Below, in pieces: positions 16,533-26,506 of a DNA stretch of 46,075 nt. The stretch lies in NCBI GenBank assembly GCA_947631255.1, contig CANRKT010000024.1, positions 1 through 46,075 on the forward strand, read 5' to 3'. Made by a program: the position numbers and the translations under genes. This stretch comes from an uncultured Enterobacteriaceae bacterium. Its GTDB lineage: Bacteria > Pseudomonadota > Gammaproteobacteria > Enterobacterales > Enterobacteriaceae. Each line of letters starts with the position of its first letter. Within the stretch, counting starts at the first letter, position 1. Under the pieces are notes generated by a model. The model saw only the letters and a list, made by a program, of their open reading frames with translations. It was not told the origin of the DNA and searched no databases.

Positions 16533-17897
16533 GTGATTAGTATATTCGACATGTTCAAAGTCGGTATTGGCCCTTCCAGCTCGCATACCGTTGGCCCAAT
16601 GAAAGCCGGTAAACAATTCGTCGATGACCTGGTCGAACGCGGATTACTCGACAGTACAACGCGTATCGCTGTCGATATCTACGGCTCCCTCTCATTAACC
16701 GGTAAAGGTCACCATACCGATATCGCGATTATTATGGGTCTGGCAGGTAATCGTCCTGACAACGTAGTGATAGATTCCATTCCTGGTTTTATTAAGGATG
16801 TCGAGTCTCGTGGTCGTCTGCTGTTAGCCAGTGGTACCCATGAAGTCGATTTCCCGGCTGACAATGGTATTCGTTTCCATAGCACCAATCTTCCTTTGCA
16901 TGAGAATGGTATGTCCATTCATGCTTACAGTGGTGAAAAAGAGATCTATAGCAAAACCTACTACTCTATCGGCGGTGGGTTTATTGTCGATGCTGAGCAT
17001 TATGGCAAAACAGATTCGACTGAACTTGCAGTGCCTTATGCTTTCAATTCTGCTGAAGAACTGCTGCAATTCTGCCAGCAAACCGGACATTCTATTTCAG
17101 GTTTGGTGATGGAAAATGAACTGGCATTACACAGCAAGCAAGAAATTGAGCAGTACTTTGCCGAGATCTGGAGCACTATGCTTGCCTGTATTGACAGGGG
17201 CATGAATACTGAAGGCGTCCTGCCTGGTCCATTGCGTGTTCCTCGTCGTGCTTCCGCTCTGCGCCGTATTCTGGTTTCCAATGATAAACTGTCCAACGAC
17301 CCGATGAACGTCGTGGACTGGGTAAATATGTTCGCCCTCGCTGTGAACGAAGAGAATGCGGCAGGTGGCCGTGTAGTCACAGCTCCAACTAACGGTGCAT
17401 GTGGCATCGTGCCTGCTGTTCTGGCTTATTATGATCACTTTATTGAGCCTGTCACACCTGAAACCTATATTCGTTATTTCCTCGCTTCCGGTGCCATTGG
17501 CGCATTGTACAAAATGAATGCTTCTATTTCAGGTGCCGAAGTGGGTTGTCAGGGTGAGGTGGGTGTGGCCTGTTCTATGGCAGCCGCCGGGCTTGCAGAA
17601 ATTCTTGGGGCTAGCCCTGAGCAAGTCTGTATTGCGGCAGAAATCGGTATGGAGCATAACCTCGGCCTGACCTGTGATCCGGTTGCCGGACAGGTTCAGG
17701 TGCCTTGTATCGAGCGTAATGCAATTGCCTCTGTAAAAGCCATCAATGCCACCCGTATGGCGATGCATCGGACCAGTGCGCCACGCGTATCGCTGGATAA
17801 GGTTATCGAAACGATGTACGAAACCGGTAAGGATATGAACGCCAAATATCGTGAAACGTCGCAAGGAGGACTGGCGATAAAAGTTCAATGTAACTAA
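16533..17897 (+). CDS. sdaA: L-serine dehydratase 1 (L-serine deaminase)
   Basis: SdaA converts L-serine to pyruvate and ammonia in the cytosol with an oxygen-sensitive [4Fe-4S] cluster. The 454-residue protein starts at GTG, as in E. coli, after TAGGAG. It has the FKVGIGPSSSHTVGPM beta-domain start and the cluster cysteines in GCQGEVGVACSMAAAG, LTCDPVAG and VPCIERNA. No PLP lysine is expected for this class. The upstream 190 bases are AT-rich and hold the promoter; sdaA is monocistronic here, followed by a hairpin at 17913. Confidence 0.97.
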   Translation: MISIFDMFKVGIGPSSSHTVGPMKAGKQFVDDLVERGLLDSTTRIAVDIYGSLSLTGKGHHTDIAIIMGLAGNRPDNVVIDSIPGFIKDVESRGRLLLASGTHEVDFPADNGIRFHSTNLPLHENGMSIHAYSGEKEIYSKTYYSIGGGFIVDAEHYGKTDSTELAVPYAFNSAEELLQFCQQTGHSISGLVMENELALHSKQEIEQYFAEIWSTMLACIDRGMNTEGVLPGPLRVPRRASALRRILVSNDKLSNDPMNVVDWVNMFALAVNEENAAGGRVVTAPTNGACGIVPAVLAYYDHFIEPVTPETYIRYFLASGAIGALYKMNASISGAEVGCQGEVGVACSMAAAGLAEILGASPEQVCIAAEIGMEHNLGLTCDPVAGQVQVPCIERNAIASVKAINATRMAMHRTSAPRVSLDKVIETMYETGKDMNAKYRETSQGGLAIKVQCN

Positions 17898-17912
17898 CCG
17901 TATTTAAAAAAC

Positions 17913-17951
17913 TTCACGTTGTCTGGGTACGCTGGCTCCTGGCAACGTGAA
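17913..17951 (+). terminator. Hairpin after sdaA
   Basis: TTCACGTTG and CAACGTGAA form a 9-bp stem around a 21-base loop, starting 15 bases after the sdaA stop. There is no T-run, so termination strength is uncertain. Confidence 0.45.
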
Positions 17952-18100
17952 ACACCATGCTAATTTATCTTACCCAGAATCAGGCACTCGTGTTGTTATC
18001 TGAGTGTTTGCCATCAGAATCACTCCCCGCGAAACCCATTGCCATTTTTAGCGCGACTGGCTGTCTGCATTGTAGTTTTTATTTATAGGTACCGGATAGG

Positions 18101-18341
18101 GTGAATTCAAAAGTGACTGATATGATTATTGTACTCGGTCATCAATTAAACATTGCGTTAATTGCTGAGGGAGTGGAAACCCCAGAACAGGCTGATTTGT
18201 TACGTCAGCAAGCTGTCTGCCTGTTGCGGGGGTCTCTATGCTAAACCGATGCCACTGACGCAGTTTCCGTGCTGGCTGGAGAGCCATAATAGGGATATCT
18301 CCGGCCAGAAAAAAACGTTCCGTCAACGTCATCTGACTTAA
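18101..18341 (+). pseudogene. yoaD: C-terminal remnant of c-di-GMP phosphodiesterase YoaD (PdeD)
   Basis: The frame reads VNSKVTDMIIVLGHQLNIAL, then IAEGVETPEQADLL, the last conserved motif of EAL-domain c-di-GMP phosphodiesterases. After a one-base shift near 18228, YAKPMPLTQFPCWLESH continues to a stop at 18341. It aligns with the end of E. coli YoaD, whose gene occupies the same place between sdaA and yoaE. The N-terminal CSS/periplasmic domain and most of the EAL domain, including the EAL signature, are gone. It overlaps the end of yoaE by 4 bases, convergently. The 17952-18100 stretch upstream has no clear coding homology. Confidence 0.85.
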
Positions 18342-19900
18342 AGTTCGTCGTCCTCGTGAAACGGGGTCTCTTTGATAACGCGAACTAAATCAACACGATA
18401 ATTATTAGCTTCAACGATTTTGATTTTTAATGGTGCCACTTCCAGTACATCACCGACTTTCGGGATCTGGCCATTTACCGCAATCACTAACCCTGCAATC
18501 GAGGCAATATCCTCATCATCATTGACCAGTGTGTTGATATCAAGACGCTGCTGCAAAGCATGTAAATCAGTCGTCCCTTTTATCAGCCAGCCATCACCGT
18601 CACGAACAATTTCTGGTGTTTCATCAGCATCGGGGAACTCACCTGCAATCGCTTCCAGAACATCCAGCGGTGTCACCAAACCTTGTACCATGCCAAATTC
18701 ATCATTGACGATAACGAAGCTACCACGGGCACGGCGTAAGACACCTAACAGATTAATAGGATCCAGCGTTTCAGGCACCACAATCACGGGTGACTGAGCA
18801 GCAATAGAGGCCACATTCTCGCCTTTATCCAGCGCTACCAGCAGTTCTTTAGCGCGTGCGACACCAATAACTTCGTCCAGCTCACCCCGACATACCGGGA
18901 ATAAACTGTGCGGTGATGCCAGCAGCTGTTCACGAATTTCTGCGTCAGTTTTTAGGGCATCGACCCAGGAAATATCTCCGCGAGGCGTCATGATACTGCG
19001 CAACGAACGCGACGCCAGCGTCAGCACGCCGTTAATCATATAACGTTCTTCTTCAGCAAAGGTTTCGGCTTCAATCGGTTTTATCGCATTGTTGTCTTCC
19101 TGACGAGGATCGTCTCCTTTGCGTTTACTGCCTATCATACTCAGAATAGCATCAGCAGTACGCGCACGTAGCGGCTGTCGTGACTGGTGACGAATAAAGT
19201 TACGAAGCGCGATTTGGTTGAAAAATTCAATCATAATCGAGAAACCAATCGCTGCGTACAGATAACCTTTCGGAATATGGAAACCAAAGCCTTCGGCTAC
19301 CAGGCTCAAACCAATCATCAACAGGAAGCTCAGGCAGAGCACTACAACCGTCGGATGTTTATTGACAAAATTAGTCAATGGTTTCGATGCCACCAGCATG
19401 ACAATCATGGCAATCGTCACTGCGGCCATCATCACTGGAAGATGGTTCACCATACCGACTGCTGTGATAACCGCATCCAGAGAGAAGACGGCATCGAGCA
19501 CGACTATCTGTGCAACGACCACCCAGAAACTGGCATAACCTTTCCCGTGGCTACCATCGTGTTGTTTGTTTTCCAGCCGTTCGTGTAATTCTGTTGTTGC
19601 TTTGAACAGCAAAAACAGTCCCCCGAGCAGCATAATCAGTTCACGACCTGAGAATGTGAAATCGCCAACTGAGAAAAGCGGTTTTGTAAGGGTGACCATC
19701 CATGAAATAACCGACAGCAGGCCCAGTCGCATGACTAAGGCCAGAGACAGGCCGATAAGACGAGCTTTATCTCTTTGTTTTGGCGGTAATTTGTCAGCAA
19801 GAATGGCAATGAAGACGAGGTTATCTATACCCAGTACAACTTCCAGTACCACCAGTGTAGCCAGTCCGATCCATATTTGCGGATCCATTAACAGTTCCAT
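18338..19900 (-). CDS. yoaE: TerC/CBS/CorC-domain inner membrane protein YoaE
   Basis: The 520-residue protein has three parts: an N-terminal TerC-type region of about seven membrane segments ([37 protein letters not shown], with the acidic LGIDN and SLDAV motifs proposed to bind metal), a central CBS pair ([29 protein letters not shown]), and a C-terminal CorC/HlyC transporter-associated domain. TerC proteins are implicated in manganese export; YoaE itself is uncharacterised. Length and sequence closely match E. coli YoaE. It is divergent from manX. Confidence 0.95.
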   Translation of the reverse strand: MELLMDPQIWIGLATLVVLEVVLGIDNLVFIAILADKLPPKQRDKARLIGLSLALVMRLGLLSVISWMVTLTKPLFSVGDFTFSGRELIMLLGGLFLLFKATTELHERLENKQHDGSHGKGYASFWVVVAQIVVLDAVFSLDAVITAVGMVNHLPVMMAAVTIAMIVMLVASKPLTNFVNKHPTVVVLCLSFLLMIGLSLVAEGFGFHIPKGYLYAAIGFSIMIEFFNQIALRNFIRHQSRQPLRARTADAILSMIGSKRKGDDPRQEDNNAIKPIEAETFAEEERYMINGVLTLASRSLRSIMTPRGDISWVDALKTDAEIREQLLASPHSLFPVCRGELDEVIGVARAKELLVALDKGENVASIAAQSPVIVVPETLDPINLLGVLRRARGSFVIVNDEFGMVQGLVTPLDVLEAIAGEFPDADETPEIVRDGDGWLIKGTTDLHALQQRLDINTLVNDDEDIASIAGLVIAVNGQIPKVGDVLEVAPLKIKIVEANNYRVDLVRVIKETPFHEDDEL

Positions 19901-20368
19901 GTCTTACTCCTGTCGCAGACAGCACAAGATCTTGCTTGATAAGGAGCAAGAACAGCATGAAGAGTAGAATGGTTTTTCGGGCTTGACGCGCCTGTATAGG
20001 ATGAGAACATTGAAGTTCCGGTTATGAAAAGACGTCGGTGACGATCCATAGAGTGGGCTAAAGCCCTTTACCCCTTACAATTAAACGAACGCTAACAATA
20101 CCAAAGCTGAATAGGGTTTGGCAAAAATTTAGTTTTCTTTACCAAAATGACGATTCATTTGATTTATTTCACGCTACAAAAATATTATGCAACAACAGTT
20201 CTAAATTACGGAACTACATCACATTTTTTATTTTTTTCACGGCATAAAATAAATTATGTGTGTCATTCGCTGCTTTGTTGACCACGTAAGTTGAATCGTT
20301 TCGCTACACTTATTACGAACATTGGTGCTCATTATGGGCTACGTCATCGCAACAATAGGAGGTAGCAA
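19901..20368. promoter_or_regulatory. yoaE-manX intergenic region with candidate CRP site
   Basis: This 468-base gap has no gene. It contains the divergent promoters. At 20204-20225 a half-conserved CRP-type site (good right arm TCACA at 20219-20223, poor left arm) lies about 145 bases before the manX start. The mannose PTS operon is CRP-dependent in E. coli, which makes a site plausible, but this match is weak. A small GGGCTAAAGCCC hairpin occurs near 20056-20067. Confidence 0.35.
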
Positions 20369-21328
20369 GTGACTATTGCTATTGTTATAGGCACACACGG
20401 ATTTGCAGCAGAACAACTGCTCAAAACTGCTGAAATGTTACTAGGCGAGCAAGAAAACGTCGGCTGGATAGATTTTGTTCCTGGGGAAAATGCCGAAACG
20501 TTGATCGTTAAATATAACGCCCAACTGGAAAAACTTGATACATCTGGAGGTGTACTGTTCCTGGTGGATACTTGGGGAGGTAGCCCATTTAATGCCGCTA
20601 GCAGGATTGTTGTTGATAAAGAGCGGTATGAAGTTATTGCCGGTGTCAATATTCCCATGCTAGTGGAAACACTCATGGCTCGAGATGATAACCCTTCCTT
20701 TGACGAACTCGTTGCGCTGGCCGTTGAAACAGGCAGAGAAGGCGTAAAAGCCCTCAAAGCTGCGCCAGTAGAAAAAGTCACACCGCCCCCTGCGGCACCA
20801 AAACCAGCGGCTCCCGCTAAACCTATGGGTGCCAATGACTATATGGTTCTTGGTTTGGTCCGTATCGATGACCGTTTAATCCATGGACAGGTGGCAACGC
20901 GCTGGACGAAAGAAACCAATGTCACACGGATTATTGTTGTCAGCGATGAAGTCGCTGCCGATAGCGTGCGCAAAACATTGCTGACGCAAGTCGCTCCTCC
21001 GGGAGTTACTGCTCACGTTGTTGACGTCGAAAAAATGATCCGCGTTTACAATAACCCTAAATATGCAGGCGAGCGGGTAATGTTGCTGTTTACCAATCCG
21101 ACCGATGTCGAGCGTCTGGTCGAAGCTGGGGTAAAAATTACCAGTGTAAATATTGGTGGAATGGCATTCCGCCAAGGAAAAACACAGGTCAATAACGCAA
21201 TTTCTATTGATGCTAAAGATATTGAAGCTTTCAATAAATTAAATGCGCGTGGCATTGAATTAGAAGCACGAAAAGTGTCCACAGACCAGAAACTTAAAAT
21301 GATGGATCTTATCGCTAAAGTTAGCTGA
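20369..21328 (+). CDS. manX: Mannose-family PTS EIIAB component
   Basis: ManX is the cytoplasmic phosphotransfer protein of the mannose PTS, which imports and phosphorylates mannose, glucose, glucosamine and related hexoses. The 319-residue product has an IIA domain with phospho-His10 (IGTHGFAAE), an Ala/Pro-rich hinge at about 135-153 and an IIB domain with phospho-His172 (RIDDRLIHGQVATRW). It starts at GTG following a strong AGGAGG. It is four residues shorter than E. coli ManX, mostly in the hinge. First gene of manXYZ. Confidence 0.97.
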   Translation: MTIAIVIGTHGFAAEQLLKTAEMLLGEQENVGWIDFVPGENAETLIVKYNAQLEKLDTSGGVLFLVDTWGGSPFNAASRIVVDKERYEVIAGVNIPMLVETLMARDDNPSFDELVALAVETGREGVKALKAAPVEKVTPPPAAPKPAAPAKPMGANDYMVLGLVRIDDRLIHGQVATRWTKETNVTRIIVVSDEVAADSVRKTLLTQVAPPGVTAHVVDVEKMIRVYNNPKYAGERVMLLFTNPTDVERLVEAGVKITSVNIGGMAFRQGKTQVNNAISIDAKDIEAFNKLNARGIELEARKVSTDQKLKMMDLIAKVS

Positions 21329-21393
21329 CGGTATTTTCGTCAAATAAATTACTCAGAGCTCACACTTAAGTCATCACCAATAGGAGAAGTACA

Positions 21394-22194
21394 ATGGAGA
21401 TTACCATTCTTCAGATTGTGCTGGTGTTTATCGTCGCGAGTATCGCGGGTATGGCATCCATACTTGATGAATTTCAGTTTCACCGCCCGCTGGTTGCATG
21501 TACCTTAATCGGTATCGTTCTTGGGGATATGACTACCGGTATTATTATCGGGGGTACGCTAGAAATGATAGCGCTGGGCTGGATGAATATCGGTGCGGCT
21601 GTCGCGCCTGATGCCGCACTGGCTTCCATTATTTCAACTATCTTGGTTATTGCTGGTCATCAAAGCATTGGTGCCGGTATTGCCCTCGCCATTCCTCTGG
21701 CTGCTGCAGGTCAGGTATTAACCATTATCGTTCGTACTATTACTGTTGGCTTCCAGCACGCGGCAGATAAGGCGGCTGAAAATGGTAACCTGTCTGCAAT
21801 ATCCTGGCTGCATGTGTCAGCTCTGGTACTGCAAGCAATGCGTATTGCTGTTCCTGCCGTTATCGTAGCTATTTCTGTCGGCACCAACGAAGTGCAGTCA
21901 ATGCTCAACGCCATTCCGGAAGTCATCACCAGTGGTCTTAATATCGCCGGTGGCATGATTGTGGTTGTGGGTTATGCGATGGTCATCAATATGATGCGCG
22001 CAGGCTACCTGATGCCGTTCTTCTACTTAGGTTTCGTTACTGCGGCCTTTACCGACTTCAACCTCGTTGCACTGGGTGTTATTGGTACTGTCATGGCTAT
22101 TCTCTACATTCAGCTTAGCCCGAAATATAACCGTTCCGCAGGTGAGCCGACTCGTGCCGCTACTGCTAACGACCTCGATAACGAACTCGACTAA
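21394..22194 (+). CDS. manY: Mannose-family PTS EIIC component
   Basis: ManY is the membrane channel subunit; together with ManZ it forms the sugar-translocating complex and is also the receptor for some bacteriophages and bacteriocins. The 266-residue protein is highly hydrophobic (VLVFIVASIAGMASILDEF; GIIIGGTLEMIALGWMNIGA) with the family's EIIC-Man pattern. It follows manX by 65 bases with TAGGAG as ribosome-binding site, and precedes manZ by 11 bases. Confidence 0.97.
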   Translation: MEITILQIVLVFIVASIAGMASILDEFQFHRPLVACTLIGIVLGDMTTGIIIGGTLEMIALGWMNIGAAVAPDAALASIISTILVIAGHQSIGAGIALAIPLAAAGQVLTIIVRTITVGFQHAADKAAENGNLSAISWLHVSALVLQAMRIAVPAVIVAISVGTNEVQSMLNAIPEVITSGLNIAGGMIVVVGYAMVINMMRAGYLMPFFYLGFVTAAFTDFNLVALGVIGTVMAILYIQLSPKYNRSAGEPTRAATANDLDNELD

Positions 22195-22205
22195 AGGTGA
22201 AAGAA

Positions 22206-23057
22206 ATGGTTGATACCACTAAATTAGCGACTGAAAAGAAACTGACACCAAGTGATGTTCGTGGCGTAATCTGGCGTTCAAACTTGTTCCAGGGTTCGTG
22301 GAACTTTGAGCGTATGCAGGCACTTGGATTCTGTTACTGCATGGTTCCGGCGATTAAGCGTTTATATCCGGAAAATAACGAAGAACGTCGTCTGGCGATT
22401 AAACGCCACCTTGAGTTCTTCAATACCCAACCTTACGTTGCAGCACCGGTTCTGGGTGTAACGCTGGCAATGGAAGAGCAGCGCGCCAATGGAGCACCTA
22501 TTGATGACGCAGCAATAAACGGCCTGAAAGTCGGTCTGATGGGGCCACTGGCGGGGGTGGGTGACCCAATATTCTGGGGTACTGTTCGTCCGGTATTTGC
22601 CGCACTCGGTGCCGGTATCGCGATGAGCGGAAGCCTGCTCGGACCGTTACTGTTCTTTGTACTGTTTAACGTTGTTCGTCTGTTAACCCTCTATTATGGA
22701 GTGTCCTACGGATATCAAAAAGGCGTCGATATCGTTAAAGATATGAGCGGTGGCTTCCTGCAAAAACTGACGGAAGGAGCGTCCATTCTTGGCCTCTTTG
22801 TCATGGGGGCATTGGTCAATAAATGGACCCGTGTCGATATACCGCTGGTGGTTTCGACCATTACGGATCCTACCGGCACTGTACATGTCACCACAATACA
22901 AACGATCCTTGACCAGTTAATGCCAGGTCTGGTGCCGCTGTTGCTGACCTTCGGTTGTATGTGGCTTCTGCGTAAGAAAGTCAATGCGCTGTGGATTATC
23001 ATGGGCTTCTTCGTACTGGGTATCGTCGGTTATGCTATCGGCCTGCTCGGCGTGTAA
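22206..23057 (+). CDS. manZ: Mannose-family PTS EIID component
   Basis: ManZ is the second membrane subunit of the mannose permease. The 283-residue product begins MVDTTKLATEKKLTPSDVRG and contains QGSWNFERMQALGFCYCMVP and VGLMGPLAGVGDPIFWGT, diagnostic of EIID. The upstream in-frame codon at 22197 is not used because the ATG at 22206 matches E. coli, gives the same length, and follows AGGTGAAAG. Followed by a clear terminator, so it is the last gene of the operon. Confidence 0.97.
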   Translation: MVDTTKLATEKKLTPSDVRGVIWRSNLFQGSWNFERMQALGFCYCMVPAIKRLYPENNEERRLAIKRHLEFFNTQPYVAAPVLGVTLAMEEQRANGAPIDDAAINGLKVGLMGPLAGVGDPIFWGTVRPVFAALGAGIAMSGSLLGPLLFFVLFNVVRLLTLYYGVSYGYQKGVDIVKDMSGGFLQKLTEGASILGLFVMGALVNKWTRVDIPLVVSTITDPTGTVHVTTIQTILDQLMPGLVPLLLTFGCMWLLRKKVNALWIIMGFFVLGIVGYAIGLLGV

Positions 23058-23102
23058 TGACCGCAAACTTCAAGGGCTTTAACCCTGGTTGAGTCATCAA
23101 TA

Positions 23103-23127
23103 AAGAGGGAGACATTGTCTCCCTCTT
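23103..23127 (+). terminator. Terminator after manXYZ
   Basis: AAGAGGGAGAC and GTCTCCCTCTT form an 11-bp stem with a 3-base loop, about 45 bases after the manZ stop. It is followed by TATGCGTTTCTTTTT. Confidence 0.8.
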
Positions 23128-23235
23128 ATGCGTTTCTTTTTCCCTGAGAACCTTGTCAAATCAGTGAATCATCACAGGGAATTTGAGGTTATGGGCCTTG
23201 GTGCCCTGATAATATTTCTGTCAGGTATGTATGCT

Positions 23236-23694
23236 ATGACATTGACCGATTTGGTATTGATTGTTTTTATTGTTTTGTTACTCGCCTGGGCTATCCATGA
23301 TGAATTCATCATGGATAAACGCCATGGAAAGACGTTGCTTTGTGTTTCCCTGCTACGCCGCAACCGCATCGATGGTTCTATCTTTGTGGTCCTTGTTGGC
23401 ATCCTGATTTATAACAATATATCAACACAAGGAACCCTGGTCACAACATGGTTGCTTTGTGCGCTAATGTTATTAGCCATTTATATTTCGTGGATAAGAA
23501 AACCGAAATTATTACTGAAATCTGAAGGACTTTTTTTCGCCAATGTCTGGGTGAGCTATGACCGAATTAAGGCGATGAATTTATCTGAAGATGGCGTATT
23601 AGTTATCCAGTTAGAGCATAGACGCTTGCTTATTCGCGTTAGAAATATCGATGACTTAGAAAGGATTTATAAAGTAATGGTTACAAGTCAATGA
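23236..23694 (+). CDS. yobD: Inner membrane protein YobD (DUF986/UPF0266)
   Basis: The 152-residue product begins [20 protein letters not shown], with three predicted membrane segments followed by a soluble C-terminal part ([20 protein letters not shown]) that matches E. coli YobD closely. The frame is open to 23128, but family length and N-terminus place the start at 23236 (or 23227); the upstream 36 codons overlap the promoter region after the manZ terminator. Function is unknown. It is always near manXYZ and mntP in enterics. Confidence 0.92.
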   Translation: MTLTDLVLIVFIVLLLAWAIHDEFIMDKRHGKTLLCVSLLRRNRIDGSIFVVLVGILIYNNISTQGTLVTTWLLCALMLLAIYISWIRKPKLLLKSEGLFFANVWVSYDRIKAMNLSEDGVLVIQLEHRRLLIRVRNIDDLERIYKVMVTSQ

Positions 23695-23864
23695 GTTACA
23701 GTTATAGCGTTGTCTATATTAACGCGGTGTTTTTCAGCAATTAAATATTGATAATGCTATATTTAACTTTGTATTAATAAGTGGATCGAAATACAGCAAC
23801 ATGCCAGTTAATTTATAATTAAATAAAATACAACGGTTGTTTTAAAGATAAAAAACATGTTAAG

Positions 23865-24057
23865 GTTGCGCCCGTCAGTGGGGAGTAGCCGATTTCCAGT
23901 ATGGATTTGTACATGTCAACATACTCGTTTTTCCAACAAGTGAAGAACGTGGCATGTACGCCTCAGAGTGTTGAGTAGGCGAGACCATAGGCACGCATCA
24001 TCGTAAGTTTGGGGGATGGACTGCGTGCATATGGATATTCCCAGCTGAGGTTGTGTT
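23865..24057 (+). promoter_or_regulatory. yybP-ykoY (Mn2+) riboswitch leader of mntP
   Basis: The mntP leader contains GGGGAGTAGCC at 23880 and GGCGAGACCATAG at about 23972. These are the two conserved loop segments of the manganese-sensing yybP-ykoY aptamer, separated by a long variable helix (arms ACATGTCAAC and GCATGTAC around 23913-23960). A downstream segment up to the ATG would be the expression platform. The E. coli mntP leader carries the same riboswitch class. Exact 5' end of the RNA is estimated. Confidence 0.8.
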
Positions 24058-24624
24058 ATGAATTTTTCCGCTACAATACTGCTTGCCTTTGGTATGTCGA
24101 TGGATGCTTTTGCTGCATCTATTGGTAAAGGCGCGGCCCTTCACAAACCTAAATTTTCTGAAGCTGTACGTACCGGCCTTATTTTTGGTGTGATTGAAAC
24201 CCTGACACCGCTCATCGGCTGGGGACTTGGCTATCTGGCCAATGAAGTTGTGATGGTCCTGAATAACTGGATTGCCTTTATTCTGCTGGCTTTTCTGGGG
24301 AGCCGGATGATCATTAATGGCTTCCGTCATACCCCTGAAGAAGAGACGCCAAAAATTCATCGCCATGGATTCTGGTTGCTGGTAACCACCGCCATTGCTA
24401 CCAGTCTGGATGCAATGGCGGTTGGCGTCGGTCTCGCCTTTCTGGAAGTCAATATCATCGTCACCGCACTGGCTATCGGCTGTGCGACAGCTATCATGTC
24501 AACTCTGGGATTAATGATTGGTCGCTTTCTTGGCCCGATGTTTGGTAAACGCGCAGAAATTCTCGGTGGTATCGTTTTGATTGGTATTGGTGCAGAGATC
24601 ATCTATAGCTATTTAACCGTCTGA
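24058..24624 (+). CDS. mntP: Manganese efflux pump MntP
   Basis: MntP exports Mn2+ across the inner membrane and protects against manganese overload. The 188-residue protein has six predicted membrane segments in two repeats, each with an aspartate motif: [13 protein letters not shown] near the N-terminus and [14 protein letters not shown] in the second half. The length equals E. coli MntP. The leader holds a manganese riboswitch, and a strong shared terminator follows. Confidence 0.96.
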   Translation: MNFSATILLAFGMSMDAFAASIGKGAALHKPKFSEAVRTGLIFGVIETLTPLIGWGLGYLANEVVMVLNNWIAFILLAFLGSRMIINGFRHTPEEETPKIHRHGFWLLVTTAIATSLDAMAVGVGLAFLEVNIIVTALAIGCATAIMSTLGLMIGRFLGPMFGKRAEILGGIVLIGIGAEIIYSYLTV

Positions 24625-24642
24625 CCCCCTGCCCCATTACGA

Positions 24643-24672
24643 AAAAAGCGACGGTGTTACGTCGCTTTTTTC
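24643..24672. terminator. Bidirectional terminator between mntP and rlmA
   Basis: AAAAAAGCGAC and GTCGCTTTTTT flank an 8-base loop. The A-run on one side and T-run on the other make it effective for both convergent genes. Confidence 0.9.
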
Positions 24673-24698
24673 TTTTCCGGCGCTCTTATATTGAGGGG

Positions 24699-25523
24699 CT
24701 ACTGGGCTTCCAGGTTATCAACCACCTTTTCCCATACCCGCACCACAAAATCAGTTTCACAAGCAAAGGTACTACCTTGTTTTAGTTGCTGCCACACCTC
24801 AGGCCGGGCACGCCAGGCAAATGGCGTCATTTGCAGCAGGGTCACTGCCTGCTCACCGGTCAGTGTCATATTCCAGGCCGGCTGCAATGTCTGTTTCAGG
24901 ATAAAACCAGGCATCACTTCCGGCACCTCATGGTGTAATTCGACTTGCTGATAGATAAGTTCTTTTAACTGATATAAATGACGTGGCCCTGGCGTTGCAG
25001 TGATAACTACGCCTCCCGGTTTCACTACTCGCGCCAGTTCAGCAGCGTTACATGGGGCAAAAATCCGGACAATGGTATCCATGCTATTATCGGCAAAAGG
25101 TAACCGCTGGCTGGATGCCACACAAAAACGCACGTCACGATAACGCTTTGCAGCATAACGAATAGCTACCTTCGAGACATCTAGCCCGTAGGTTTCGCCG
25201 CCAACATCTGCTCTGACGTCTGCAAATGCCCCGGTGTAATACCCTTCCCCACAACCAATATCCAGCAGTATTTCAGGAGAAATCTGTTGCAGTGTGTTGC
25301 AAATAGCCTCTCGCAGCGGCTGATAATGTCCGGCATCCAGAAATGCACGACGAGCCTGGATCATTTCGCTGCTGTCACCAGGTTCTTTTGAACGCTTATG
25401 CTGTACAGGTAATAAATTAAGATACCCCTCTCTGGCGACATCAAATTGATGCCTCTGATCGCAGCAAAAGCTATTTGCAGTCTGAACGAGTGGGGAATGG
25501 CACAAGGGGCAAAGCCAGGACAT
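24699..25523 (-). CDS. rlmA: 23S rRNA (guanine-745-N1)-methyltransferase RlmA
   Basis: RlmA methylates G745 in helix 35 of 23S rRNA using S-adenosylmethionine. The 274-residue protein has an N-terminal zinc finger ([18 protein letters not shown]), the Rossmann SAM-binding motif [15 protein letters not shown] at about residue 90, and a C-terminal domain typical of RlmA-I. It starts [12 protein letters not shown]. Monocistronic here and convergent with mntP. Confidence 0.95.
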   Translation of the reverse strand: MSWLCPLCHSPLVQTANSFCCDQRHQFDVAREGYLNLLPVQHKRSKEPGDSSEMIQARRAFLDAGHYQPLREAICNTLQQISPEILLDIGCGEGYYTGAFADVRADVGGETYGLDVSKVAIRYAAKRYRDVRFCVASSQRLPFADNSMDTIVRIFAPCNAAELARVVKPGGVVITATPGPRHLYQLKELIYQQVELHHEVPEVMPGFILKQTLQPAWNMTLTGEQAVTLLQMTPFAWRARPEVWQQLKQGSTFACETDFVVRVWEKVVDNLEAQ

Positions 25524-26050
25524 CAGAAACTCCAGAATTCTTAAAGAAGCCTAAGTGTACAGCTGAATCATCGCAACGCAAACTACAATACCCGCTAACC
25601 TGAAGTATGTATGAAGGATATACAAGCACAGCTGATTAATATGGAAATATACCAGGACAATGAATAGATACAGTGTGAATGCTGAGGAGACGAATTGTTA
25701 AATAGATACCTTGTCTGACAAGATAATACATCCCTGATAACAGCTTGCCGTTCAATACTGGCTCCACGCGAATACCTGCGGTGTACGTAGGATATTATCC
25801 GGTGTAGCAAAATAAATACGTTATATTAATGTTAATGTTGGGGAGCTGTAACCAGACAATATTTTCATCTTTGTCATATCTGTGTAATAAATCACAGAAT
25901 GAAGTATGAATCTTCCGCAATTATCATTATAAGAGCGATCGCCAGCACAGATTAAAACTCGGATAGCGTGACGGCTGATGCTGGGAGTGTCGAGTTATTG
26001 AGCAAATAATACCTATGTTATAAATTTTATAAACATTTAATACAAAAACA
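25524..26050. other. Intergenic region rlmA-cspC, nothing recognised
   Basis: About 530 bases without a supported gene. A 71-codon minus-strand frame at 25595-25810 lacks a ribosome-binding site and homology that I recognise. The region is AT-rich and contains the rlmA promoter near its left edge. Confidence 0.5.
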
Positions 26051-26079
26051 AAAAAAGCCTCATTTGATTGAGGCTTTTA
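26051..26079 (-). terminator. Terminator downstream of cspC
   Basis: AAGCCTCA and TGAGGCTT-type arms (AAGCCTCATTTGATTGAGGC plus TTTT) with a T-run on both strands, 65 bases beyond the cspC stop. Confidence 0.85.
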
Positions 26080-26143
26080 TCTTAGCTCTGAGCTATACCG
26101 TCATAGTTTAAATGATTAGGGTATATGCAGACCAAAGATGCAA

Positions 26144-26353
26144 TTAGATAGCAGTTACGTTAACTGCAGCAGGACCTTTCTGGCCGTCCTGGATTTCGAA
26201 CTCAACGTTCTGGCCTTCAGCCAGGGTTTTGAAGCCATTACCCTGAATTGCAGAAAAGTGTACGAATACATCCTTGCTACCATCAGCTGGAGTAATGAAG
26301 CCAAAACCTTTAGATTCGTTGAACCACTTAACCTGACCTTTAATCTTTGCCAT
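26144..26353 (-). CDS. cspC: Cold-shock-like RNA chaperone CspC
   Basis: CspC is a constitutive cold-shock-domain protein that binds single-stranded RNA, stabilises selected mRNAs and influences RpoS-dependent genes. The 69-residue protein starts [20 protein letters not shown] and has the RNP1 (KGFGFI) and RNP2 (VFVHF) motifs; [19 protein letters not shown] and the C-terminus distinguish CspC/CspE from CspA. It lies 12 bases after yobF, with AAGGAA as ribosome-binding site; the two form an operon as in E. coli. Confidence 0.96.
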
Positions 26354-26365
26354 TTTGCAAATTCC

Positions 26366-26482
26366 TTAGAGTGTTTTTTCGCCCGCAGGCATACTATATA
26401 AATAAAACAACGATATTACTGCATGAGGCACTATATAAGGCTCGGCAGAGAAGCGGTATTCAACGACAACGTTTTTACTCAT
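26366..26482 (-). CDS. yobF: Small stress-associated protein YobF
   Basis: The reading frame upstream of cspC reads [20 protein letters not shown], then AEPYI, as in the first part of E. coli YobF. The C-terminal 20 residues differ. In E. coli translation begins at an ATG before Cys-Gly-Ile-Phe. Here that codon is ATA (26504-26506), so I use the internal ATG at 26482, which follows AAAGAAG and gives 38 residues. Function is unknown; E. coli YobF accumulates under stress. Confidence 0.72.
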   Translation of the reverse strand: MSKNVVVEYRFSAEPYIVPHAVISLFYLYSMPAGEKTL

Positions 26483-26506
26483 AACTTCTTTACTGAAAAT
26501 GCCACA

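Noticed and set aside
23128..23235. N-terminal extension of yobD
   Set aside because: The extra 36 codons overlap the leader just after the manZ terminator and are absent from E. coli YobD; the 152-residue start at 23236 fits the family.
25595..25810. Minus-strand 71-codon frame in the rlmA-cspC gap
   Set aside because: Lacks a ribosome-binding site and a protein-like composition; nothing recognisable.
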